Shown piece by piece: positions 7,467-14,931 of a DNA stretch of 16,668 nucleotides (within the stretch, counting starts at the first letter, position 1; each line of letters opens with the position of its first letter). The position numbers and the translations under genes were made by a program. The DNA is from Eubacterium sp. UBA4343 (GTDB lineage Bacteria; Bacillota; Clostridia; Lachnospirales; Lachnospiraceae). The stretch spans positions 39,128 through 55,795 of the forward strand of contig DGTF01000060.1 of NCBI GenBank assembly GCA_002394235.1, written 5' to 3'. Under the pieces are notes generated by a model, which worked only from the letters and a program-made list of their open reading frames with translations, was not told the origin of the DNA and made no database searches.

Positions 7467-7685
7467 ATGGAATCTGCTGAGAAGAAGGAACTGACTCTTG
7501 AAGAATCCTTTCAAAGACTGGACGAGCTGATCGCGAAACTGGAGGATCGGGAGATTCCGCTGGAGGAGTCCTTCGCGGTTTACAAGGAGGGAATGGATCT
7601 TCTGAAATCCAGTCGGGAGAAAATTGATACCGTTGAGAAAAAAATGCTTCAGATAAGCGAAGATGGTGAATTAAGTGAATTTTGA
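7467..7685 (+). CDS. xseB: Exodeoxyribonuclease VII small subunit
   Basis: The small subunit of exonuclease VII, needed with XseA for a stable enzyme. It is 72 residues, within the normal 60-85 range, and is almost all helical. The family pattern is visible as ESFQRLDELIAKLEDREIPL followed by EESFAVYKEGMDLL. The ATG directly follows the xseA stop codon; AAGGAGG at 7451-7457 lies 9 nt upstream, within xseA. The last 11 bases overlap ispA, which suggests coupled translation across three genes. Confidence 0.95.
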   Translation: MESAEKKELTLEESFQRLDELIAKLEDREIPLEESFAVYKEGMDLLKSSREKIDTVEKKMLQISEDGELSEF

Positions 7686-8571
7686 CGAGGAATTAAAAAA
7701 ACGCCGGGATCGGGCGGATGCTGTTCTTGAGCGTTACCTTCCGGCGGAGGACGCAGTTCCGGGGAAGCTGGCGGAGGCGATGAACTACAGTATCCGGTCC
7801 GGGGGCAAACGGATCCGTCCGATTCTGATGATGGAAAGCTATCGGATGTTCGGCGGCAGGAAAACGGTCGTGGAGCCGTTCATGGCTGCCATTGAAATGA
7901 TCCACACGCATTCTCTCGTGCATGATGACCTTCCTGCCGTCGACAATGATGAGCTTCGCCGGGGCAGAAAGACGACACACGCGGTGTTTGGAGAGGCAAT
8001 TGGAATTCTGGCGGGGGATGCCTTGCTGAATTATGCCTACGAGACAGCCCTTCAGGCTTTCCGGCAGACGGAGGATGCACAGTCTGTTGTGGAAGCACTT
8101 GGAATTCTGGCGCGGGAAACCGGTCTGTACGGTATGCTTGGCGGCCAGAGCGTGGACGTAGAGAATGACAAAAACGGCACCTGCGCGCTGTCGAAGGAGA
8201 CGCTGGATTATATTTATCTCCACAAGACGGGCGCGCTGCTGGAGGCTCCGCTGATGATCGGGGCGGTTCTCGCCGGAGCAGGCAAGGACGAGACCGAATC
8301 GATGAGGGAGATCGGAAGACGGATCGGTCTGGCGTTCCAGATTCAGGATGATATTCTGGATGTGACCAGTACTACGGAGGAGCTGGGTAAACCGGCAGGT
8401 TCCGATACGAAGAATGACAAGACGACATACGTCACGCTTCAGGGCGTGGACGGCGCACAAAGGACCGTAAGGGAACTGACCGATGTCGCGGTGAAACTTC
8501 TTGACCGTATGCCGGGTGACAGGGAATTCCTCCGGGAGCTTCTCGTCCGCATGGCTTCCAGAAGCAGATGA
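7675..8571 (+). CDS. ispA: Polyprenyl synthetase, likely farnesyl diphosphate synthase
   Basis: A trans-prenyltransferase that adds isopentenyl diphosphate to allylic diphosphates; in this position and size (298 aa, E. coli IspA 299) it most likely makes farnesyl diphosphate. The GTG start at 7675 overlaps xseB by 11 nt. Motifs are GGKRIRP (43-49), the first Asp-rich motif DDLPAVD (84-90) with the two-residue insertion typical of bacterial farnesyl synthases, GGQSVD, and the second Asp-rich motif QDDILD (224-229), followed by KTTYVTL. Ser and His lie just before the first motif. Geranylgeranyl diphosphate as product cannot be excluded. It sits directly before dxs, so the first step and a chain-extension step of isoprenoid synthesis are co-transcribed. 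Confidence 0.93.
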   Translation: MNFDEELKKRRDRADAVLERYLPAEDAVPGKLAEAMNYSIRSGGKRIRPILMMESYRMFGGRKTVVEPFMAAIEMIHTHSLVHDDLPAVDNDELRRGRKTTHAVFGEAIGILAGDALLNYAYETALQAFRQTEDAQSVVEALGILARETGLYGMLGGQSVDVENDKNGTCALSKETLDYIYLHKTGALLEAPLMIGAVLAGAGKDETESMREIGRRIGLAFQIQDDILDVTSTTEELGKPAGSDTKNDKTTYVTLQGVDGAQRTVRELTDVAVKLLDRMPGDREFLRELLVRMASRSR

Positions 8572-8637
8572 TAGAGCAGATGTCAGACAGAGCCGGATGC
8601 TATGACTGCCAATTGATTCTGTCGGACAGATGTCAGA
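8563..8637 (+). repeat. Short direct repeats in the ispA-dxs gap
   Basis: CAGATGTCAGA occurs at 8577-8587 and again at 8627-8637, a 50-bp offset. A 12-bp near-repeat (AGCAGATGATAG, AGCAGATGTCAG) also runs across the ispA stop codon at 8563-8586. Between the copies, GACAGA (8586-8591) and TCTGTC (8618-8623) could pair weakly. The gap has no gene. Confidence 0.5.
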
Positions 8638-8659
8638 AGAGAGATTGAGGGGGATGGCT

Positions 8660-10513
8660 ATGCTGGAAAAAATCAAGAAACCGAATGATGTGAAGAAAAT
8701 TCCGGCGAACCGGCTCCCGGAGCTTGCGGATGAAATCCGTCAGTTCATGATTTCATCCGTCAGCAGAACCGGCGGGCATCTTGCGTCGAATCTGGGAGCG
8801 ATTGAGCTGACGATTGCCCTGCATTATGTGCTCAACCTTCCGAAGGATAAGATCCTATGGGATGTCGGACACCAGTCCTACACGCATAAGATTCTGACCG
8901 GGCGCATGGATCGCTTTTCAACGCTGCGGCAGGAGGGCGGACTTTCCGGCTTTCCGAGACGGGAGGAGAGCAGCTGTGATTCGTGGGACGCGGGACACAG
9001 CTCGAATTCCATTTCCGCCGCGCTCGGCTACGCCAGGGCGAGGGATCTGCGAAGACAGCAGTACACGGTTGTATCTGTGATCGGTGACGGTGCGCTGACC
9101 GGTGGCATGGCTTATGAGGCGCTTGATAATGCCGCGCAGATGAAGACGAATTTTATCATTGTTCTAAATGACAACAACATGTCAATTTCCGGAAATGTCG
9201 GAGGAATGCATGACTATCTGGCAACGCTCCGGACGTCTCACGCGTATACGGATCTGAAAGAACAGGTGGCCGGAAAGCTTGAGAAGCTTCATGGCGGCGA
9301 TGAAGTAATCGAGCGGATCCGGAAGACGAAGAACAGCATCAAGCAGCTCGTCATTCCGGGAATGCTTTTCGAGAACATGGGACTTACCTATCTCGGACCG
9401 GTGGACGGTCACAATATATCCGCGATGATTCGTCTCTTTGAGGACGCAAAGCGGATTAACGGCCCGGTGATCGTGCATGTGAAGACCGAGAAGGGACATG
9501 GCTATGCCCCGGCTGTCCGGCATCCGTCCAGATTTCACGGGACCGGCGCGTTCGACGTTGCAACCGGAATTCCGGAGAGCAGAGGGGCCGTAACCTGGAC
9601 GGATATTTTTTCTACCGTTATGGTCAAGATGGGAGAACGGAATCCGGATGTCGTGGCGGTCACCGCGGCGATGAAGGAGGGAACAGGGCTGAAGCGCTTT
9701 GCAAATCGTTTTCCAGACCGGTTCTTCGATGTGGGAATCGCCGAGGAGCACGGGGTCACGTTTTCTGCGGGCCTGGCTCTCGGAGGGCTTATTCCCGTTT
9801 TTGCGGTGTACTCCTCTTTTCTTCAGAGAGGATTTGATCAGGTAATGAATGATGTCTGCATGCAGAACCTGCATGTGATCTTTGCGATTGACAGAGGCGG
9901 ACTCGTCGGTGCGGACGGAAAAACACATCAGGGAGTATTCGATCTTTCCTATCTGACCATGCTTCCGGGGATGACCGTGATGGCTCCAAAGAACAAGTGG
10001 GAGCTTTCCGATATGATGAAGTTCGCCGTGACATTTGATGGACCGGTTGCCATCCGGTATCCGAAAGGCGCAGCGTACAGCGGCCTGATGGAATGCCGTG
10101 AGGAGATTGTTCTGGGCAAGGGAGAGATCCTGCGGAAGGGAAAGAAAATCGCGCTTCTCGCCGTGGGCTCCATGGTGGCCGAGGCTGTGGAGGCTGCGCA
10201 GCGTCTTGAGGCGGACGGATGGAATCCAACGGTTGTAAATATGCGCTTTGTAAAGCCGCTTGACCGGGAGCTTCTGCGGGAGCTTGCCTGTGACCATGAT
10301 CTCTTCGTGACGATGGAAGAAAATGTCAGATGCGGTGGCTTCGGGGAACAGGTCCTCGACGAGATGAAGAGTCTGCCGGAGGAACATCCGGTGCATGTAG
10401 AGATCATTGCCATTCCGGATACCTACATCCATCACGCCGGCAGAGATTCACAGATGCGGACGGCCGGCATCGACGCGGAGACGGTTTATCAGAGAATCTG
10501 TGAAATCCTGTAA
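8660..10513 (+). CDS. dxs: 1-deoxy-D-xylulose-5-phosphate synthase
   Basis: The thiamine diphosphate enzyme that condenses pyruvate and glyceraldehyde 3-phosphate, the first step of the MEP isoprenoid pathway. The ATG at 8660 gives 617 aa (E. coli 620) and has GAGGGGG at 8647-8653 with a 6-nt spacer; the ATGs at 8630 and 8654 have none or are too close. Features: GGHLASNLG and GHQSYTHKIL near the N terminus, the cofactor motif GDG (142-144) continuing to NDNN (170-173), the IAEEHG segment with the catalytic Glu at 362, and the C-terminal transketolase domain with RYPKG. Its substrates and cofactor motifs fit Dxs and not transketolase. The product also feeds thiamine and pyridoxal synthesis. 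Confidence 0.97.
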   Translation: MLEKIKKPNDVKKIPANRLPELADEIRQFMISSVSRTGGHLASNLGAIELTIALHYVLNLPKDKILWDVGHQSYTHKILTGRMDRFSTLRQEGGLSGFPRREESSCDSWDAGHSSNSISAALGYARARDLRRQQYTVVSVIGDGALTGGMAYEALDNAAQMKTNFIIVLNDNNMSISGNVGGMHDYLATLRTSHAYTDLKEQVAGKLEKLHGGDEVIERIRKTKNSIKQLVIPGMLFENMGLTYLGPVDGHNISAMIRLFEDAKRINGPVIVHVKTEKGHGYAPAVRHPSRFHGTGAFDVATGIPESRGAVTWTDIFSTVMVKMGERNPDVVAVTAAMKEGTGLKRFANRFPDRFFDVGIAEEHGVTFSAGLALGGLIPVFAVYSSFLQRGFDQVMNDVCMQNLHVIFAIDRGGLVGADGKTHQGVFDLSYLTMLPGMTVMAPKNKWELSDMMKFAVTFDGPVAIRYPKGAAYSGLMECREEIVLGKGEILRKGKKIALLAVGSMVAEAVEAAQRLEADGWNPTVVNMRFVKPLDRELLRELACDHDLFVTMEENVRCGGFGEQVLDEMKSLPEEHPVHVEIIAIPDTYIHHAGRDSQMRTAGIDAETVYQRICEIL

Positions 10514-10521
10514 GGGACGGG

Positions 10522-10655
10522 CTGGTTACTGTTCGCAAGGTGAGGCTTATGTGGCCCAATAGCTGCACAGCGCGCAGGTTGTATGAGTCTGGTTATTGTT
10601 CGTAAGGTATGGCCTTTGTGGTCCTGCTGCCATCGTGCAGCGGAGAAACCGGAGA
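10522..10655 (+). repeat. 67-bp tandem duplication in the dxs-tlyA gap
   Basis: CTGGTTACTGTTCGCAAGGT at 10522 recurs as CTGGTTATTGTTCGTAAGGT at 10589. About the first 36 bases of the two 67-bp units are similar, with roughly seven differences, and the remainder is diverged. The gap 10514-10672 contains no gene apart from this. Confidence 0.7.
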
Positions 10656-10672
10656 CGAGGGGAGGAAGAAGC

Positions 10673-11503
10673 GTGGCGAAGAAACGCCTGGATATACTGG
10701 TGACAGAGAGGGGACTTGCTCCCTCGCGGGAAAAGGCAAAGGTGCTGATCATGGCCGGTGAGATCTTTGTGGACGGGCAGAGGGAGGACAAGGCCGGAAT
10801 GACGTTTGCGGAGACAGCGGAGATCACGCTGAAGGGACGGGATCTTTTTCCGTTCGTGAGCCGTGGCGGGCTGAAGCTGGACAAGGCGGTGAAGAGCTTT
10901 GGTCTGGATCTCTCGGGCAGAGTCTGCATGGATGTAGGCGCGTCCACCGGAGGTTTTACGGACTGTATGCTTCAGAACGGAGCGGTCAAGGTATATTCGG
11001 TGGACGTGGGACGGGGACAGCTGGACTGGAAGCTTCGTGAGGACCCGAGGGTTGTTGTCATGGAGAAGACAAACATCCGCTATGTGACGGCGGATGATAT
11101 CCGGGAGCGGCCTTCTTTTGTTTCCGTGGATGTTTCCTTTATCTCGCTGACAAAGGTTCTACCGGCGGTAAAGGCGCTGATGGAGCCGCAGGGAGAACTG
11201 GCGTGCCTGATCAAGCCACAGTTTGAGGCGGGCCGTGAGAAGGTCGGGAAGAAGGGCGTTGTCCGCGATCCCGCAGTGCATGAGGAGGTGATCCGGCTGA
11301 TCGTTTCCTTTGCCGCCGGCATTGAGCTCTGGCCGGAGAAGATTGATTTTTCCCCGATCAAGGGACCGGAGGGTAATATCGAGTATCTGGTATACCTGAG
11401 AAAATATTCCGATGGAAGTGGCAGCAGCCGGATTACGGAGGAGATGATTCGTGAGACCGTGGAAGCCGCGCACAGCGCCCTTGACAGGAAAGCGGAGAAA
11501 TGA
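10673..11503 (+). CDS. tlyA: TlyA family 23S/16S rRNA 2'-O-methyltransferase (hemolysin A family)
   Basis: TlyA enzymes methylate ribose 2'-hydroxyls of rRNA; in mycobacteria this makes ribosomes sensitive to capreomycin. The old hemolysin label is historical. The start is GTG 10673 (276 aa), with GGAGGA 6 nt upstream; the open frame reaches back to 10583 but that part falls in the intergenic duplication. An S4 RNA-binding domain covers about 2-62 (KKRLDILVTERGL, REKAKVLIMAGEIFVDG). The Rossmann methyltransferase follows, with the SAM-binding DVGASTGGF (87-95) and a K-D-K-E set at K68, D153, K181 and E237. It overlaps nadK by one base. The precise rRNA target is inferred from the family. Confidence 0.94.
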   Translation: MAKKRLDILVTERGLAPSREKAKVLIMAGEIFVDGQREDKAGMTFAETAEITLKGRDLFPFVSRGGLKLDKAVKSFGLDLSGRVCMDVGASTGGFTDCMLQNGAVKVYSVDVGRGQLDWKLREDPRVVVMEKTNIRYVTADDIRERPSFVSVDVSFISLTKVLPAVKALMEPQGELACLIKPQFEAGREKVGKKGVVRDPAVHEEVIRLIVSFAAGIELWPEKIDFSPIKGPEGNIEYLVYLRKYSDGSGSSRITEEMIRETVEAAHSALDRKAEK

Positions 11504-12378
11504 TGCGCATGACAGTTATGAAAAATTTTTTTATCATCACGAACCTTGCCAAGGATCCGGATCGGAGTATCACGGATTCGATTGTGAGATATATAGAGAA
11601 CCGTGGCGGGAAGGCTGCGGTTCACATTGACAGCGCAGCACCGGAGGATGGGCGCCGCAGCACAGAACCGGAGGATATACCGGAGGATACCGACGGTATC
11701 ATCGTGCTCGGGGGTGACGGAACTCTGATCCGGGCTGCGGACGACGTGGTGGACAGACAGATTCCGCTTCTCGGGGTGAATCTGGGAACGCTGGGATACC
11801 TGACGGAAATAGATCGGAATTCTATCTTCCCGGCGTTGGATGCTCTGCTTGAGGGCAGATACCAGGTCGAATCCCGCATGATGCTGCGAGGGAGAGTTTA
11901 TCATGAGGGAAAACTGATCAGTGAAGAAAGTGCATTGAATGACATCGTGATCGGACGGGAGAATTCCATGCATGTGATTTCAATTACAAACTATGTGAAT
12001 GACGCATTTCTGAATTCCTATCGCGCAGACGGCATGATCATTTCCACTCCGACCGGATCGACCGGGTACAGCCTGTCTGTGGGCGGTCCGCTGATTTCGC
12101 CGGAGGCCCATCTGTTTCTGATGACTCCGATTGCCGCTCATACCCTGAACACCAGAAGCATTATCCTTCCGGAAGAAAACAGAATCACGGTAAGGCTCGG
12201 CCCTGGAAGGGACAATACCATCGAGCATGCGATGGCTTACTTCGACGGCGACCGGAAAGCGCCGATGGTAACCGGAGACAGTGTCGTAATTGTCCGCGCC
12301 GACAGGGATGTGAAGATCACGAAGATACATAACGACAGCTTTCTCGGAACACTGAGACGGAAAATGAGTAACATCTGA
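11503..12378 (+). CDS. nadK: NAD kinase
   Basis: Phosphorylates NAD to NADP using ATP or polyphosphate. The 291-residue form begins at ATG 11503, 5 nt after GGAG at 11494-11497; in-frame ATGs at 11500, 11509 and 11518 are possible alternatives, the last giving a start close to the conserved KNFFIITN. Signatures are GGDGT (70-74, catalytic D72), NLGTLGYLTEI, the Asn146-Asp147 pair, and the D176-G-M-I-I-S-T-P-T-G-S-T-G-Y segment of the NAD site. The start overlaps the tlyA stop (TGATG), indicating translational coupling, as is common for this gene pair in Firmicutes. Confidence 0.96.
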   Translation: MRMTVMKNFFIITNLAKDPDRSITDSIVRYIENRGGKAAVHIDSAAPEDGRRSTEPEDIPEDTDGIIVLGGDGTLIRAADDVVDRQIPLLGVNLGTLGYLTEIDRNSIFPALDALLEGRYQVESRMMLRGRVYHEGKLISEESALNDIVIGRENSMHVISITNYVNDAFLNSYRADGMIISTPTGSTGYSLSVGGPLISPEAHLFLMTPIAAHTLNTRSIILPEENRITVRLGPGRDNTIEHAMAYFDGDRKAPMVTGDSVVIVRADRDVKITKIHNDSFLGTLRRKMSNI

Positions 12379-12481
12379 GGATGAAAAACTGCGGGAACGG
12401 TATAAAGCGTGCGGATGCGCACCGGAGCGGACACCTTCGGGCGCGGAGGGGAGAACGAAGAACGGAAGCTGTATGAACGGG

Positions 12482-12511
12482 CGGCGCGCTGGCGCCGTAA
12501 ACGTTTTACGG
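12482..12511 (+). promoter_or_regulatory. Overlapping inverted repeats in front of argR
   Basis: A perfect 6-bp stem (12482-12487 with 12492-12497, loop GCTG) shares three bases with a perfect 7-bp inverted repeat CCGTAAA-CGT-TTTACGG (12495-12511). The two cannot both form fully. They end 2 nt before the argR ribosome binding site (12514-12518). This may be an operator or a translation-affecting structure; it does not match the ARG box I know. The rest of the gap 12379-12524 holds nothing I can name. Confidence 0.45.
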
Positions 12512-12524
12512 ATGGAGGATTCAG

Positions 12525-12980
12525 GTGAAGCTTGAGAGACAGACGGAGATATTAAGACTGATCCATGAATATGAGATCGATACACAGGAGGAACTCGCCA
12601 GAAGGCTGCAGGAGAACGGCTTCGATGTGACGCAGGCAACCGTCTCGAGAGATATCCGGGATATGAAGCTCACGAAGGTTGCCGGAGAAAATGGCCATCT
12701 GCGGTATACGCTTCTCCAGAATCAGGCGAAGGATACCGCCGGGCGATACGTGCGTATGCTTCGGGATGCGGTCACGGCGATCGACGTGGCGGGAAACCTG
12801 CTGGTGGTTCACACGGGCTCCGGAATGGCTATGGCAGCAGCGGCGGTTATTGACGAGATGAGCTGGGAGGAAATCGTCGGCTGTATCGCGGGAGACAATA
12901 CCATTTTCTGTGCCACGAGGAGCGTTGACGAAGCCATGCGTGTGAAAGACAAGTTTCAGAAGTTACTGGAAAAATTCTGA
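12525..12980 (+). CDS. argR: Arginine repressor ArgR/AhrC
   Basis: A hexameric, arginine-responsive DNA-binding regulator of arginine synthesis and breakdown. The 151-residue protein is of normal length. It starts at GTG 12525, with GGAGG at 12514-12518 and a 6-nt spacer. The N-terminal winged helix-turn-helix includes TQEELARRL and TQATVSRDIRDMKLTKV (about residues 19-52). The C-terminal oligomerisation and arginine-binding domain has GSGMAMAAAAVID (98-110) and IAGDNTIFCA with G123-D124-N125. In many Firmicutes argR lies between nadK or tlyA and recN without regulating them specifically, and the same order is seen here. Confidence 0.96.
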   Translation: MKLERQTEILRLIHEYEIDTQEELARRLQENGFDVTQATVSRDIRDMKLTKVAGENGHLRYTLLQNQAKDTAGRYVRMLRDAVTAIDVAGNLLVVHTGSGMAMAAAAVIDEMSWEEIVGCIAGDNTIFCATRSVDEAMRVKDKFQKLLEKF

Positions 12981-12986
12981 GTCTCG

Positions 12987-13003
12987 ACGGAAAATTTTTC
13001 CGT
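12987..13003 (+). promoter_or_regulatory. 17-bp perfect inverted repeat between argR and recN
   Basis: ACGGAAAA-T-TTTTCCGT forms two perfect 8-base arms around one central base. It lies 6 bp after the argR stop and 16 bp before the recN ribosome binding site. It could be an operator or a small hairpin; with no T-run after it, a terminator role is unlikely. It does not match the Gram-positive LexA box (GAAC-N4-GTTC). Confidence 0.5.
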
Positions 13004-13034
13004 GATCTCAGCAGTAAACAGGAGGAAGAAGAGA

Positions 13035-14714
13035 ATGCTTGCAGAGCTTCATGTCAGGAATCTGGCTCTGATCGATGAGGCGGAGGTTGCCTTCGGCCCG
13101 GGCCTGAATATTCTTACCGGCGAGACGGGAGCCGGAAAATCCATCCTGATCGGTTCCATTAATCTGGCACTCGGCCACAAGATGCAGAAGGAAATGCTGC
13201 GCAAGGGGGCGGGAGCCTGTCTTGTGGAGCTCGTTTTTCAGATTGAGAATCCGACGATTCTGCAGCGCCTTCAGGATATGGATGTTGATACCGAAGAAGG
13301 GCAGCTGATCATTACACGGAAAATCACGGACGGCAGAAGTATCTGCCGCCTGAACGGAGAAGTAACGACCGCCGCGAGGATCCGGAAGATTTCCAGCCTT
13401 CTTCTGGACATTCACGGGCAGCATGAGCATCAGAAGCTTCTGTACCCGGACAACCAGCTGGAAATTCTGGACGAGTACGGACAGGATATTCTTGCCCTGC
13501 CTCTCGAACGGGTGGAGGACTCGTATCAGGCGTGGCGCGCGGTATGCGAGGAGCTGAAGGAGTATGAGATTGATGAGAAAGAGAGAGAACGTGAGCTTTC
13601 TTTTCTGAAGTATGAGATCAGCGAGATTGAGGATGCCGCGCTGGTTCCCGGCGAGGAAGAGGAGCTTGAGAAAAAATACCGGCTGATGTCGAACAGCAAG
13701 AAGATCGCGGAGTCATTGGGCGAGGTACACCGTCTGACCGGGTACGAGGATGGCGCCGGGGACATGACCGGCCGCGCGGTACGGGAGCTGTCGCAGGTGG
13801 CCGGATATGACGAGGTGCTCTCGGGATTTGCCGCGAGCATCGGAGACATTGATAATCTGCTGAATGATTTTAACCGGGAGATCTCGGATTATCTGTCGGA
13901 GTTTACCTTTTCCGAGGAGGAGTTCTTCGAAACGGAGAAAAGGCTGGATCTGATTAACGGTCTGAAGGCGAAGTACGGAAAAACGACGGCGGATGTTCTG
14001 GAATATCAGAAACAGCAGCAAAAAAAGCTGGAGAAAATGGAAAACTTCGACCGGCAGAAGCAGGAACTTTTACAAAAGAAGGAAGAACTCGAGAAGAACC
14101 TGGAGCGGGACTGCCGGGTGCTGTCGGAGGAAAGAAAGAGGGCAGCCGCGGACCTCTCCGCAGGAATCCGGGATGGACTCAAGGAGCTGAATTTCCTCTC
14201 GGTAGAATTTGAGATTCGTTTTGCCAGAACCGCAAATTACAGCAGAAAAGGGTATGACGCGATTGAATTCCTGATCTCGACCAATCCGGGTGAGCCGGTT
14301 AAGCCGCTGGCATCTGTCGTTTCCGGAGGTGAGCTTTCGAGAATTATGCTTGCCATCAAGACGCTTCTGGCGGACAAGGATGATACAGAGACGCTGATCT
14401 TCGATGAGATTGACACCGGAATCAGCGGAAGGACGGCACAAAAGGTGTCGGAGAAGATGGCGAGGATCGGAAGAAATCATCAGGTGATCTGCATCACGCA
14501 CCTGGCGCAGATTGCGGCGATGGCGGACCATCATTTCGAGATCGCCAAAAGTGTGGAGAATGCGTCCACCATCTCCCGGATCCGTGAACTGAACAGCGAA
14601 GAGTCTGTGGAGGAGCTGGCACGCATACTGGGAGGGGCGGAGATCACCCGCGCGGTGCGGGACAACGCAAGAGAGATGAAGCTTCTCGCGGAGGAAAAAA
14701 AGAAGGCGCTCTGA
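13035..14714 (+). CDS. recN: DNA repair protein RecN
   Basis: An SMC-like ATPase that gathers broken DNA ends during double-strand break repair. The ATG at 13035 gives 559 aa (B. subtilis 576, E. coli 553) and has AGGAGG at 13020-13025 with a 9-nt spacer; a GTG at 13002 is open but lies in the palindrome. Domains: N-terminal ATPase half with ELHVRNLALIDEAEV and Walker A GETGAGKS (29-36), DIHGQHEHQKLL, a coiled coil (about 150-370), then the signature SGGELSR (430-436) and Walker B LIFDEIDTG (D457, E458). It is the last gene of the same-strand block. The downstream gap has no clear terminator. Confidence 0.97.
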   Translation: MLAELHVRNLALIDEAEVAFGPGLNILTGETGAGKSILIGSINLALGHKMQKEMLRKGAGACLVELVFQIENPTILQRLQDMDVDTEEGQLIITRKITDGRSICRLNGEVTTAARIRKISSLLLDIHGQHEHQKLLYPDNQLEILDEYGQDILALPLERVEDSYQAWRAVCEELKEYEIDEKERERELSFLKYEISEIEDAALVPGEEEELEKKYRLMSNSKKIAESLGEVHRLTGYEDGAGDMTGRAVRELSQVAGYDEVLSGFAASIGDIDNLLNDFNREISDYLSEFTFSEEEFFETEKRLDLINGLKAKYGKTTADVLEYQKQQQKKLEKMENFDRQKQELLQKKEELEKNLERDCRVLSEERKRAAADLSAGIRDGLKELNFLSVEFEIRFARTANYSRKGYDAIEFLISTNPGEPVKPLASVVSGGELSRIMLAIKTLLADKDDTETLIFDEIDTGISGRTAQKVSEKMARIGRNHQVICITHLAQIAAMADHHFEIAKSVENASTISRIRELNSEESVEELARILGGAEITRAVRDNAREMKLLAEEKKKAL

Positions 14715-14727
14715 TCACGGTGCGCTG

Positions 14728-14931
14728 AATTATCCGGTGTTATTTTGGCTTTGTCTCGAAGTTTATTGATCGTCTGTGGAACGGCGACGCAGGAAATTAT
14801 CCGATGCTATTTTAATATGATCGTCTGTAGAACGGCGACGCAGGAAATTATCCGATGCTATTTTAATATGATCGTCTGTAGAACGGCAGACGCAAGAAAT
14901 TATCTGAGGTTATTTTGGCTTTGTCGCGAAG
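14728..14931. repeat. 51-bp tandem repeat array between recN and the UbiB-family gene
   Basis: Units begin at GATCGTCTGT at 14768, 14819 and 14870 (exact 51-bp steps), each followed by a form of AGAACGGCGACGCAGGAAAT and TATCCGATGCTATTTTAATAT. AATTAT marks sit at 14728, 14795, 14846 and 14898. The array is bounded by two near-copies of TTATTTTGGCTTTGTCTCGAAG (at about 14739 and 14910), the second entering the 3' end of the minus-strand gene. An extra A in the third unit creates a perfect CGTCTG/CAGACG stem. No spacers are present, so this is not CRISPR. It is the only content of the gap 14715-14909. Confidence 0.88.

Noticed and set aside
5592..7514. 640-residue open frame antisense to nusB and xseA
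   Set aside because: It lies opposite well-identified genes, has no family resemblance or ribosome binding site, and fits the long antisense frames produced by GC-biased codon use.
9182..10435. 417-residue open frame antisense to dxs
   Set aside because: Same reasoning: it mirrors conserved dxs codons and its composition (His and Arg rich) is typical of a shadow frame.
10673..11503. Hemolysin or toxin function for the TlyA-family gene
   Set aside because: The S4 domain plus SAM-binding and K-D-K-E residues indicate an rRNA methyltransferase; the hemolysin name is historical.
12987..13003. LexA/SOS box before recN
   Set aside because: The palindrome lacks the GAAC-N4-GTTC core of the Gram-positive LexA site.
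5178..14714. A new multi-gene defence or biosynthetic system
   Set aside because: Every gene in the block belongs to a well-known housekeeping family in a conserved clostridial order.
14768..14920. Possible CRISPR array
   Set aside because: The 51-bp units are contiguous with no unique spacers between repeats, and no cas genes are in the window.
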